DNA of 64,000 nucleotides, from assembly GCF_020171745.1 (NCBI RefSeq), contig NZ_JAIVAH010000030.1, forward strand, positions 1 through 64,000, given 5' to 3'. Positions within the stretch are counted from its first letter, which is position 1. Each line of letters begins with the position of its first letter. Made by a program: the position numbers and the translations under genes. Below the pieces are notes generated by a model, which was not told the DNA's origin, made no database searches, and worked only from the letters and a program-made list of their open reading frames with translations. The stretch comes from Prescottella equi. GTDB lineage: Bacteria > Actinomycetota > Actinomycetes > Mycobacteriales > Mycobacteriaceae. Positions 35,610 to 43,003 of the stretch are shown one piece after another.

Positions 35610-37114
35610 GCCGCACCCCGGTCCCGGAATCCGAGGGCGGTGGTGACCTGGTCGGTTCCCGGCGCATCGAGACCGGCGAGGTCGGCCAGTGTCCACGCGA
35701 CGCGGAGCGCGCGGTCCGCCCCGCGGGCCGTGATCACACCCTTGCTCAGCAATCGTTCCAGAGGCGCAACGGCCTCGCGCGGCAGTCGGAACCGTTGCCG
35801 CAAGGCCGGTCCCGGCACCTCGGCATTGGTGCGCCAACCGTATTGCTGCCAGCGTGCGGTGGCGGCCGCACGTGCGTCGGCGACGCGGCCACGCACCGCT
35901 GCCGTGCTCTCGCCCACCTCGTCCATCAGTGCGCCGGTAGCCACCGCGTTCATCCGGATCCGCAGATCCACCCGGTCGAGCAGCGGCCCCGACAGCCGCC
36001 CCAGGTAACGGCGACGGATCGTCGGCGCGCAGACGCAGTCGACCTCCCTCGCAGGGGCACACGGGCACGGATTCGCGGCGAGCACCAACTGGAACCGTGC
36101 CGGGTAACGGGCAACGCCGTCGCGCCGCGCGATCCGCACCTCGCCGTCCTCGAGTGGCGTCCGCAGCGCCTCGAGCGCCTTCGTCCCCATCTCGGCGCAC
36201 TCGTCGAGGAACAAGACGCCGCGGTGCGCGCGGCTGACCGCGCCGGGCTTCGCCATCCCGCTGCCGCCGCCGACGAGCGCGCTCACCGACGACGTGTGGT
36301 GCGGCGCGATGAACGGCGGTTCGGTGACGAGCGGGCGATCCGACGTGAGCAGTCCCGCGACCGAGTGAATGGCGGTGACCTCCAATGCCTCCGGGTTCGA
36401 CAGCGCGGGCAGGATGCCCGGAAGTCGTTGCGCCAGCATCGTCTTCCCGATCCCCGGCGGCCCGGTCAGCATCAGGTGGTGCGCGCCGGCCGCGGCGACC
36501 TCGATCGCCCACCGCGCGTCCGGCTGGCCGACCACCTCGCTGAGATCGCCCCGCGTCGAGGTGGTTGCCGCAGCGAAGGGTGCTGGACCGGCGAGGTGTC
36601 CCTTGCCCTGCAGCCACTCCGTGACCGCGGTCAGGTGATCCGCACCCAACACCTCGATCCCGTCCACCAGTCCGGCCTCGGCCAGCGCCGACAGCGGCAC
36701 GACCACCGCCGACCAGCCCGCGTTCTTCGCGGCGAGCACCGCGGGCAACACCCCACGCACCGTCCGCAACCGGCCGTCGAGCGCAAGTTCGCCCAACAAC
36801 ACAGTTCTCTCCAGCCGCTTGCGCGGAATCTGACGCGCCGCGTCGAGTACCGCGCACGCGAGCGCCAGGTCGTACACGCTGCCGACCTTCGGCAGGGTCG
36901 CCGGCGACAATGCGAGCGTCACCCGCGATTCCGGCCATTTCGCACCCGAATTAGTCACCGCGGCCCGCACCCGGTCCCGCGACTCCTGCAGCGCCGTGTC
37001 CGGAAGTCCGACCAGGTGCACCCCCGGCAACCCGCGTCCGATGTCCGCCTCGATCTCCACGATCTGGCCGTCGACCCCGGTCACCGCCACCGAATGCGCG
37101 CGACCGAGTGCCAT
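35606..37114 (-). CDS. yifB: YifB/ComM-family AAA+ ATPase
   Basis: This 502-aa magnesium-chelatase-like protein has an N-terminal ribosomal-S5/Lon-like domain (SVAVTGVDGQIVEIEADIGRG), a Walker A GPPGIGKTMLAQRLPG near 225, Walker B RGVLFLDECAEM near 305, and a four-Cys insert ANPCPCAPAREVDCVCAP near 360. ComM relatives are helicases aiding branch migration during transformation, fitting the adjacent dprA. ATG 37114 shares one base with the yraN stop (TGATG). Confidence 0.93.
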   Translation of the reverse strand: MALGRAHSVAVTGVDGQIVEIEADIGRGLPGVHLVGLPDTALQESRDRVRAAVTNSGAKWPESRVTLALSPATLPKVGSVYDLALACAVLDAARQIPRKRLERTVLLGELALDGRLRTVRGVLPAVLAAKNAGWSAVVVPLSALAEAGLVDGIEVLGADHLTAVTEWLQGKGHLAGPAPFAAATTSTRGDLSEVVGQPDARWAIEVAAAGAHHLMLTGPPGIGKTMLAQRLPGILPALSNPEALEVTAIHSVAGLLTSDRPLVTEPPFIAPHHTSSVSALVGGGSGMAKPGAVSRAHRGVLFLDECAEMGTKALEALRTPLEDGEVRIARRDGVARYPARFQLVLAANPCPCAPAREVDCVCAPTIRRRYLGRLSGPLLDRVDLRIRMNAVATGALMDEVGESTAAVRGRVADARAAATARWQQYGWRTNAEVPGPALRQRFRLPREAVAPLERLLSKGVITARGADRALRVAWTLADLAGLDAPGTDQVTTALGFRDRGAA

Positions 37115-37470
37115 CAGAACACCGCCGTGAGGTGCGTGACCTCGGGCTCGCGTCGCCGATCGACGAGCACCGCGACGACATCGAACCGCACGTGCGGCCA
37201 GTGCTGCTCGGATTCGGCCAGCCAGCGCTGGGCCAGCATCCGAATGCGGCGTTGCTTGGCGTACGTCACCGCTTCGGCCGGACTGCCGAATCCCAGGCCG
37301 GACCGCGTCTTCACCTCCACGAACACGATCGTGTCGCCGTCCACCGCCACCAGGTCCAGCTCGCCGTGACGGCACCGCCAGTTGCGGTCGAGGATCTGCA
37401 GACCCGCCGCGGTCAATACCGACGCGGCCAATTCCTCCCCCATCGCGCCCAGCGCGAGATTGCGTGCCAT
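37114..37470 (-). CDS. yraN: YraN family endonuclease-like protein (UPF0102)
   Basis: The 118-aa protein has the restriction-endonuclease-like core: LGAMGEELAASVLTAAG, ILDRNWRCRHGELDLVAVDG (Glu/Asp) and FVEVKTRSGLGFG (the ExK pair). Biological function is unresolved; it consistently neighbours yifB and dprA. ATG 37470 is chosen since GAGGGGG lies 8 nt upstream and the N terminus then matches family length. In M. tuberculosis fdhD precedes this cluster; it is absent here. Confidence 0.9.
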   Translation of the reverse strand: MARNLALGAMGEELAASVLTAAGLQILDRNWRCRHGELDLVAVDGDTIVFVEVKTRSGLGFGSPAEAVTYAKQRRIRMLAQRWLAESEQHWPHVRFDVVAVLVDRRREPEVTHLTAVF

Positions 37471-37646
37471 CCGGGCATCCCCCTCACCCGGCCGGAACCT
37501 CCCGCCGGTGAAGTCGACTGTGCCCGCTCGCGCCGACACGACCGGACGCCGAACAGGGCCGACACGATTGCCCTGTGGATGAAGCAAGTGCTGTGGACGA
37601 ATCGCGGTCGTTGCGCCGGACCAGGGAGAGTTCATACGGTTGATCT

Positions 37647-37910
37647 GTGCGGTGCGCGTTCGAGGGCGGAAACCTCGACGGGAGATTCCTCCACGTCGAA
37701 GAACACGAGATGAGCGCGTTCCGAGGCCATCCGACATGCTCCCCCGACCAGTCGGCCGAGCAGATTCGTAGCCACGGGCGCTGCGTGTACGTGCGCACCG
37801 AGCGGGCCGTCGAACGGGACGGAACGTCCTGGGTCGTCTTCGTGCACTACGGGGACTGGACGAACTTCGAGCCGTACCGCGGCAGCCTCACGTCGGACGA
37901 TCGTTCCTGA
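37647..37910 (+). CDS. Small hypothetical protein with leaderless promoter
   Basis: This 87-aa frame encodes a small, beta-rich-looking protein with no signal or helix, a central CVYVRTERAVERDGTSWVVF segment and a WTNFEPYRGSL motif near the end. I do not recognise a family. It looks real because TACGGT (37635-37640) ends 6 nt before GTG 37647, the same arrangement as at other genes here, and a strong terminator follows 6 nt after its stop. It occupies the place of fdhD relative to M. tuberculosis. Confidence 0.6.
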   Translation: MRCAFEGGNLDGRFLHVEEHEMSAFRGHPTCSPDQSAEQIRSHGRCVYVRTERAVERDGTSWVVFVHYGDWTNFEPYRGSLTSDDRS

Positions 37911-37915
37911 TGCGC

Positions 37916-37955
37916 CGAAGGGCCGCGCACCCCGATCGGAGTGCGCGGCCCTTCG
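37916..37955. terminator. Bidirectional terminator hairpin
   Basis: A 15-bp perfect stem (37916-37930 with 37941-37955, CGAAGGGCCGCGCAC and its complement) encloses a 10-nt loop. It separates the small plus-strand gene from the convergent DUF2469 gene. Confidence 0.85.
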
Positions 37956-37966
37956 AGGGTTCTCGC

Positions 37967-38284
37967 CTAGCCCAGGCCGTTGTCCGGCAGCCTGAGGTCG
38001 GACTTCTCCAACTCCTCGATGTTCACGTCCTTGAACGTGATGACACGCACGTACTTCACGAACCGAGCCGGCCGGTACATGTCCCACACCCACGCGTCGG
38101 ACATCCGCACCTCGAAGTAGATCTCGCCGTCGGCGCTGTGCGGCAGCAGTTCCACAGAGTTCGCGAGATAGAACCGGCGCTCGGTCTCCACGACGTACGA
38201 GAACTGCCCGACGATGTCCCGGTACTCGCGGTACAGCGACAGTTCCATCTCGGTTTCGTACTTCTCGAGATCCTCGGCACTCAT
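37967..38284 (-). CDS. DUF2469 protein (Rv2901c-like)
   Basis: The 105-aa soluble protein has the conserved actinobacterial DUF2469 pattern: MSAEDLEKYETEMELSLYRE at the start, YVVETERRFYLANSVEL, EVRMSDAWVWDMYRPARFVK and VNIEELEK. Function is unknown, but it always sits next to rnhB/lepB in actinobacteria. AGGAGG is about 10 nt before ATG 38284. It lies 48 nt downstream of rnhB and ends the rplS-lepB-rnhB run. Confidence 0.92.
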   Translation of the reverse strand: MSAEDLEKYETEMELSLYREYRDIVGQFSYVVETERRFYLANSVELLPHSADGEIYFEVRMSDAWVWDMYRPARFVKYVRVITFKDVNIEELEKSDLRLPDNGLG

Positions 38285-38332
38285 CGGCCTCGACGTCCTC
38301 CTGCGTTGTTGTGAACACTCATCATTCCGTAC

Positions 38333-39025
38333 CTATCCCGTCGCACCGAAAGCGCGGCCCGTCGCGGCCTTGAATGCGCGGCTCGCCGCGGCGACATTCG
38401 CGTAGGACATCCGGTGCTCGCGGCACGGGCCCAGCTCGTTCAGGGCGGCCGTGTGCACCGCCGTCCCGTATCCCTTGTGGCCGGCGAAACCATAGCCTGG
38501 TAGCTCGTCGTCGAGCTCGACCATCGTGCGGTCGCGGGTGACCTTGGCGAGGATGCTGGCCGCAGCGATGCACGCGGCCGCGGCGTCGCCACCGATCACC
38601 GGCAGCGACGGCGCCGGCAGCCCCGGCACCCGGAAGCCGTCGGTGAGCACGTAGCCGGGCGCGACGGACAGCCCGGCGACGGCACGGCGCATCCCCTCGA
38701 TGTTCGCGACGTGCACCCCGATCCGGTCGATCTCCGCGGCGGGGATCTCCACGACACTCCAGGCGACGGCGAGGCGCTTGATCACCGGGAAGAGTTCGTC
38801 CCGGACCTTCTCGGTCAGCTTCTTCGAATCGTCGAGTCGGGCAAGCGCCGCGTGCGGCTTGGGGCCCAGGACGCACGCGGCGACGACCAGCGGTCCCGCG
38901 CACGCGCCCCGGCCGGCCTCGTCGACGCCGGCGACCGGACCCAGTCCGCTTCGGACCAGCGCAGACTCCATCGTCCGCAAGCCGGACGCTCTGCGAATGA
39001 CGGTTCTCGGTGGCCAGGTACTCAC
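38333..39025 (-). CDS. rnhB: Ribonuclease HII
   Basis: RNase HII (230 aa) nicks RNA in RNA-DNA hybrids, including single ribonucleotides. Active-site motifs are [13 protein letters not shown] near 35 (Asp-Glu), LDDSKKL, and [17 protein letters not shown] with a later Asp. GTG 39025 overlaps the lepB stop (GTGA) and yields the conserved [10 protein letters not shown] terminus seen in mycobacterial RnhB; an internal ATG at 38971 is less likely. Confidence 0.95.
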   Translation of the reverse strand: MSTWPPRTVIRRASGLRTMESALVRSGLGPVAGVDEAGRGACAGPLVVAACVLGPKPHAALARLDDSKKLTEKVRDELFPVIKRLAVAWSVVEIPAAEIDRIGVHVANIEGMRRAVAGLSVAPGYVLTDGFRVPGLPAPSLPVIGGDAAAACIAAASILAKVTRDRTMVELDDELPGYGFAGHKGYGTAVHTAALNELGPCREHRMSYANVAAASRAFKAATGRAFGATG

Positions 39026-39822
39026 TGCTGCTGGATGTCGGGGGACGGAATCGATCCCCAGCGGGACGGCGGCAGGACGATGAATGTCGCCTTGCCGATC
39101 ACATTGTCCACCGGAACGGTGCCCTGCATCTCGTCGGAGACGTGGTAGCGCGAATCCGCCGAGTTGCTGCGGTTGTCGCCCATCACCCACAGGTGTCCCT
39201 CGGGGACGGTGACGGGACCGAAGCAGCGCCCGGACTTCACGGCGGTGTCGCACGTCTGCACGCCGGGGATGAACGGGAAGTCCATCGTGATGTACGGCTC
39301 GTCGAGGGGCTTGCCGTCGACCAGCACGCGCCCCTGATCGTCACAGCACTCCACGGTCTGCCCGCCCGTCGCGATGACGCGCTTGACGAGATCGTTCTCG
39401 TCCGGAGGAACCAGGCCGACCAGCGAGCCCACCTCCTGCAGCCCGCGAACCACGACGTTGTCCGACCGCGTCGACGTGTACCCCTCGGACCACGACTCCG
39501 GGCCGCGGAAGACGACGACGTCGCCGGGTTCCGGGTCGCCGAAGCGATAGCTGATCTTCTCGACGACGATGCGGTCGCCCGTGCACCCGGGGCACCCGTG
39601 CAGCGTCGGCTCCATCGACTCGGACGGAATGAGGTAGACGCGCGCGATGAATGTCTGCAGGAGGAAGCTCAGCAGCAGCGCGACGACGATGAGGATCGGG
39701 ATCTCACGCCAGAACGATCGGGGTTTCTTGTCTTTCCCCTTGCGTCTGCGGGACCGTCCCCCGGTCTGCTCCTGCTCGGTCTCTCCCGGCGTCACGTCCG
39801 GATCCTGCGGTGCATCTGCCAC
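39022..39822 (-). CDS. lepB: Signal peptidase I
   Basis: LepB (266 aa) removes signal peptides at the outer face of the membrane. A charged cytoplasmic N terminus (about 37 residues, RRRKGKDKK) precedes one membrane helix (42-62). The nucleophile is in [10 protein letters not shown] near 69 and the general-base Lys in [12 protein letters not shown] near 143; the C-terminal box [11 protein letters not shown] is present. Two Cys pairs (CPGC, ECC) sit in the outer domain. GTG 39822 has TAATCT ending 6 nt upstream, so lepB probably has its own leaderless promoter in addition to read-through from rplS. Confidence 0.95.
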   Translation of the reverse strand: MADAPQDPDVTPGETEQEQTGGRSRRRKGKDKKPRSFWREIPILIVVALLLSFLLQTFIARVYLIPSESMEPTLHGCPGCTGDRIVVEKISYRFGDPEPGDVVVFRGPESWSEGYTSTRSDNVVVRGLQEVGSLVGLVPPDENDLVKRVIATGGQTVECCDDQGRVLVDGKPLDEPYITMDFPFIPGVQTCDTAVKSGRCFGPVTVPEGHLWVMGDNRSNSADSRYHVSDEMQGTVPVDNVIGKATFIVLPPSRWGSIPSPDIQQQ

Positions 39823-39828
39823 TGAGAC

Positions 39829-39863
39829 AGATTAGCCCGACACCGCGTGAAAACGGTGCCGGG
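39829..39863 (-). promoter_or_regulatory. rplS-lepB intergenic hairpin and lepB -10 box
   Basis: On the minus strand a 10-bp stem with one G-U pair (39863-39854 with 39845-39836) forms a hairpin after rplS, followed at once by CTAATCT. The TAATCT (39834-39829) ends 6 nt before GTG 39822. The hairpin may terminate rplS transcripts while the -10 box starts a leaderless lepB mRNA. Confidence 0.5.
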
Positions 39864-39892
39864 CCAATCGAAGAAGCTCAGAGCGTCGAAGC

Positions 39893-40234
39893 TCAGCGCT
39901 TTTCCTTGATCTTCGCAGCCTTGCCGCGGAGGTCGCGCAGGTAGTACAGCTTGGCGCGACGGACGTCACCGCGGGTGAGGACCTCGATCTCGGCGAGGTT
40001 GGGGCTGTGGACCGGGAAGGTGCGCTCGACGCCGACGCCGAAGGAAACCTTGCGGACCGTGAAGGTCTCGCGCACGCCGCCGCCCTGGCGACGGATCACG
40101 ACGCCCTTGAAGACCTGCACGCGCTCCTTCGAGCCCTCGATGACCTTGACGTGCACGTTCAGGGTGTCACCGGCGCGGAACTCCGGAATGTCGTTGCGGA
40201 GGGACTTGGCGTCCAGGAAATCCAAGGTGTTCAT
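39893..40234 (-). CDS. rplS: 50S ribosomal protein L19
   Basis: L19 (113 aa) shows the family signature: [22 protein letters not shown] split around residue 20-40, [20 protein letters not shown], and [20 protein letters not shown] at the C terminus. Full length. It lies upstream of lepB and, unlike many bacteria where rplS follows trmD directly, is separated from trmD by about 8 kb of accessory genes. Confidence 0.97.
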   Translation of the reverse strand: MNTLDFLDAKSLRNDIPEFRAGDTLNVHVKVIEGSKERVQVFKGVVIRRQGGGVRETFTVRKVSFGVGVERTFPVHSPNLAEIEVLTRGDVRRAKLYYLRDLRGKAAKIKEKR

Positions 40235-40307
40235 GGGTGTTCCATCCTTGCGTTTTCGCAGGAGCAGAGGAACCGAGCGGCGGTAGCTCGACTGGTTCGT
40301 GCTCAGA

Positions 40308-41192
40308 TCAAGTTGAGTCGCCTTCGCCAGGCAACCTGACCATTGTGCCAGACGCCTCGCCGTGCGCGGAAATCGGCGCCGGTGCAGCCTGGACTATCCG
40401 TTCGAGCTCCGCCTCGGTCGCGGTGAGGGCGTGTTCGACGCTCGGTTTGCCGGCGACGAGGTCCTGTACGTAGATCTTCGCGCGGATGATCGGACGCCGG
40501 AAGCGCTTCTCCCGTTCGATCGCGCGCCGCATGCGACGCGGCCTCGAGACGTACCGCCACCGCGCCCACGGCGCACCCGGACGGCTCAACCGGATCGCCC
40601 CGACCAACAGGATCGGGAAGACGAACAGCCCGACCAGCCCGGTCCAGATCTTCCCCTTCAGGATCACGATCGCCGCAATCGCCAGGTTCACCAGCACCAG
40701 GACGATCAGCGCCGCCCGCACCGCGATGTGCCGGTCCTCCCGGAACTCGGTGATGTCGAGCAGTTCCAGCGGCTGGAAACCGAGCAGCAGCAGACCGGTA
40801 ACCGCGAGCGCGACGAACACCGCGTCGACGGACGCTCGCCCCTGATCCGACCAGTACACATCCTTGAGGTAGAAGATCAGCGCGAACTCGTCGAGGACGA
40901 GCGCCGCCCCGATCCCGAAGAACGTCGCCAGCACGGCACCGGTCGCCTGCGTCGCCGTCTCGTACAGCGCGATCAGACCGATTCCGGACGCGAACATCGT
41001 CACGACCCCGAACACGACGTGGTGGATGTGCTGACCGCCGGGCGTGATGTTGCCCGGCCACCAACGCACCTGGGCCCGGATCATCCGCACGCTGAGCCGG
41101 ATGAAGATGAACGCGAGCAGGAAGCCGATCAAGAAGAACAGCAGCGGGAGCCGCCCGTTGGCGACGATCTCCCGATCCAGCCAGTGCTGCAT
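40308..41192 (-). CDS. Multi-pass membrane protein coupled to a formylglycine-generating enzyme
   Basis: The 294-aa protein has about seven hydrophobic segments (roughly 14-35, 60-80, 85-115, 130-150, 165-200), with [16 protein letters not shown] near 50 carrying clustered His, and [14 protein letters not shown] near 100. The C-terminal 85 residues are cytoplasmic and basic ([18 protein letters not shown]). I do not recognise a characterised family. ATG 41192 shares one base with the FGE stop (TGATG), so the two are translationally coupled and possibly functionally linked. Confidence 0.75.
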   Translation of the reverse strand: MQHWLDREIVANGRLPLLFFLIGFLLAFIFIRLSVRMIRAQVRWWPGNITPGGQHIHHVVFGVVTMFASGIGLIALYETATQATGAVLATFFGIGAALVLDEFALIFYLKDVYWSDQGRASVDAVFVALAVTGLLLLGFQPLELLDITEFREDRHIAVRAALIVLVLVNLAIAAIVILKGKIWTGLVGLFVFPILLVGAIRLSRPGAPWARWRYVSRPRRMRRAIEREKRFRRPIIRAKIYVQDLVAGKPSVEHALTATEAELERIVQAAPAPISAHGEASGTMVRLPGEGDST

Positions 41193-42166
41193 CAGGACGG
41201 TCCGGGTCCACGGACGATGCATCGGAACCCGATGTGGCAGGTGGACGTCTCCTCGGTCTCACCCTGACGCGCCGCGGGCCGATACCGCAGGCAGTAGTTG
41301 GGGGCGCACAGATGCGACCCGCCCTTGATGACACGGCGGGGGTACACCTCGCCGGCCTGCACCTCACCGATCTCGACCCGCGGATTGCGGGGGATGCAGC
41401 ACGACGATGCGGGCGCGACGTTCTTGCCCGACGCGCTGTGGTCCGCGGTGTGGAAGTCGGTGGTCCACTCCCATACGTTGCCCGCGACGTCGACGAGGCC
41501 GTAGCCGTTGGGCCGGAAAGTCCCGACCGGTGACGTGCCGACGAAGCCGTCCTCGGCGAGGTTCTCCCACGGGAACTGCCCCTGCCACGTATTCGCCTGG
41601 TGCCGGCCACTCGGGGTGAACTCGTCCCCCCACGCGAAGGTCTTGCGGTCGAGGCCGCCGCGGGCGGCGAACTCCCACTCCGCCTCGGTGGGCAACTCCT
41701 TGCCCGCCCACGCGGCGTACGCCTGCGCGTCCGTGTACGAGACGTGAGTGACGGGATGGCGCTCGCGGCCGCCGACGTTGCTGCCCGGGCCCTCGGGGTG
41801 CCGCCAGTCCGCGCCGGGAACCCACGACCACCACTGCTGGTAGTCGTCGAGCGAGACCGGGTGTGCGGGCGGGGTGAAGACGAGCGACCCGGGAACGAGC
41901 AGCGCGGGATCCGCGTCCGGATAGTCGGCGGGATCGGGCGCGATCTCGGCCGTCGTGACGTGGCCGGTGTCCTTCACGAAACGCCGGAACTCGGCGACCG
42001 TCACCTGGTGTGTGTCCATCCAGAATCCGTCGACACCGACCTCGTGGACGGGGCGCTCCTCGGGATAGAAGTCCTCGGAGCCCATCCAGAACGTCCCGGC
42101 GGGGATCCACACCATGTTCTTCGGCGCACGGAACGATTCGGTCCGGGTCGACGCGAGCGGCTGCAT
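41192..42166 (-). CDS. Formylglycine-generating enzyme (SUMF1 family)
   Basis: FGE oxidises a Cys in the CxPxR motif of sulfatases to formylglycine, using copper and oxygen. The 324-aa protein has the family start MVWIPAGTFWMGSEDFYPEE, GKELPTEAEWEFAARGG near 155, GLVDVAGNVWEWTTD near 223, and the copper-binding Cys pair C287 and C292 in GGSHLCAPNYCLRYR. Both catalytic cysteines are present, so it looks active. No sulfatase is in the window, so the substrate must be elsewhere. It has no signal peptide, fitting bacterial cytosolic FGE. Confidence 0.9.
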   Translation of the reverse strand: MQPLASTRTESFRAPKNMVWIPAGTFWMGSEDFYPEERPVHEVGVDGFWMDTHQVTVAEFRRFVKDTGHVTTAEIAPDPADYPDADPALLVPGSLVFTPPAHPVSLDDYQQWWSWVPGADWRHPEGPGSNVGGRERHPVTHVSYTDAQAYAAWAGKELPTEAEWEFAARGGLDRKTFAWGDEFTPSGRHQANTWQGQFPWENLAEDGFVGTSPVGTFRPNGYGLVDVAGNVWEWTTDFHTADHSASGKNVAPASSCCIPRNPRVEIGEVQAGEVYPRRVIKGGSHLCAPNYCLRYRPAARQGETEETSTCHIGFRCIVRGPGPS

Positions 42167-42275
42167 GGCTCACGAGCATTCCACCTGCAAGGGCGCCGCG
42201 AAAGCCGGAGTCTCATCCGGCGTTTCACCCGCAACGGGTGGCGAACCGGACCGATGACCGTGCCACGATCCGAGT

Positions 42276-42947
42276 ATGAACGCCGCTATCGGGGACGTAC
42301 TCCCCCTCGCGATCGGTGTCGCGATCAGTCCGATCCCGATCATCGCGACAATCCTGATGCTGCTCGCGCCCCGCGCAGGCAGCACCGCGACGGCGTTCCT
42401 CGCCGGTTGGATCGCCGGAATCGCCGTCGGGTACGCGGTCTTCGTGGCGATCGGCAGCGCCGTCGATCTGTCGTCGAGTTCGGACGGCAACGCGGTCACC
42501 GCGACCGTCCGCGTCGTGCTGGGCCTGCTCCTGCTCGGACTGGCCGTCAAGCAGTGGCGGAACCGCCCGGCCCCGGGCGAGGAACCGACCATGCCGGGGT
42601 GGCTGGCCGCCATCGACAAGGTCACGCCCGGGAAGGCGTTCGCGCTCGGGATCGGGCTGGCGGCGGTGAACCCGAAGAATCTGTTGCTGATCATCGGGGC
42701 CGCGGTCGCGGTCACCAGACTCGGTGTCGGCGCCGGGGCGATGGTGGTCACCGGCGTCGTGTTCACGGTCCTCGCCGCGAGCACCGTCGCCGTTCCCGTG
42801 ATCGGCTACTTCACGATGCGCGAGCGCGCGACTGCGTGGTTGAACGGGCTCAAGGGATGGCTCACCGCCAACAACGCCGCGGTGATGGCGGTGCTGCTGC
42901 TCGTGATCGGCACGTCCCTGCTCGGCAAGGGCATCGGCGGCTACTGA
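42276..42947 (+). CDS. GAP-family (Sap-like) membrane protein
   Basis: The 223-aa protein has six hydrophobic segments with LPLAIGVAISPIPIIATILML at the N terminus and GIGLAAVNPKNLLLIIGAAV in the middle, matching the GAP/Sap family that in mycobacteria helps export peptidoglycolipids and sulfolipids. The specific substrate here is unknown. CACGAT ends 6 nt before ATG 42276, predicting a leaderless transcript. It is divergent from FGE and converges on tex. Confidence 0.85.
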   Translation: MNAAIGDVLPLAIGVAISPIPIIATILMLLAPRAGSTATAFLAGWIAGIAVGYAVFVAIGSAVDLSSSSDGNAVTATVRVVLGLLLLGLAVKQWRNRPAPGEEPTMPGWLAAIDKVTPGKAFALGIGLAAVNPKNLLLIIGAAVAVTRLGVGAGAMVVTGVVFTVLAASTVAVPVIGYFTMRERATAWLNGLKGWLTANNAAVMAVLLLVIGTSLLGKGIGGY

Positions 42948-42960
42948 CGAGGACGGACGC

Positions 42961-42996
42961 CGACAGGCGCCCCGGTCACTGCGGGGGCGCCCGTCG
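42961..42996. terminator. Terminator hairpin between GAP gene and tex
   Basis: Bases 42961-42973 pair with 42984-42996 (12 of 13 pairs, GC-rich) around a 10-nt loop, between two convergent genes. Confidence 0.75.
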
Positions 42997-43003
42997 TGCA
43001 GTG

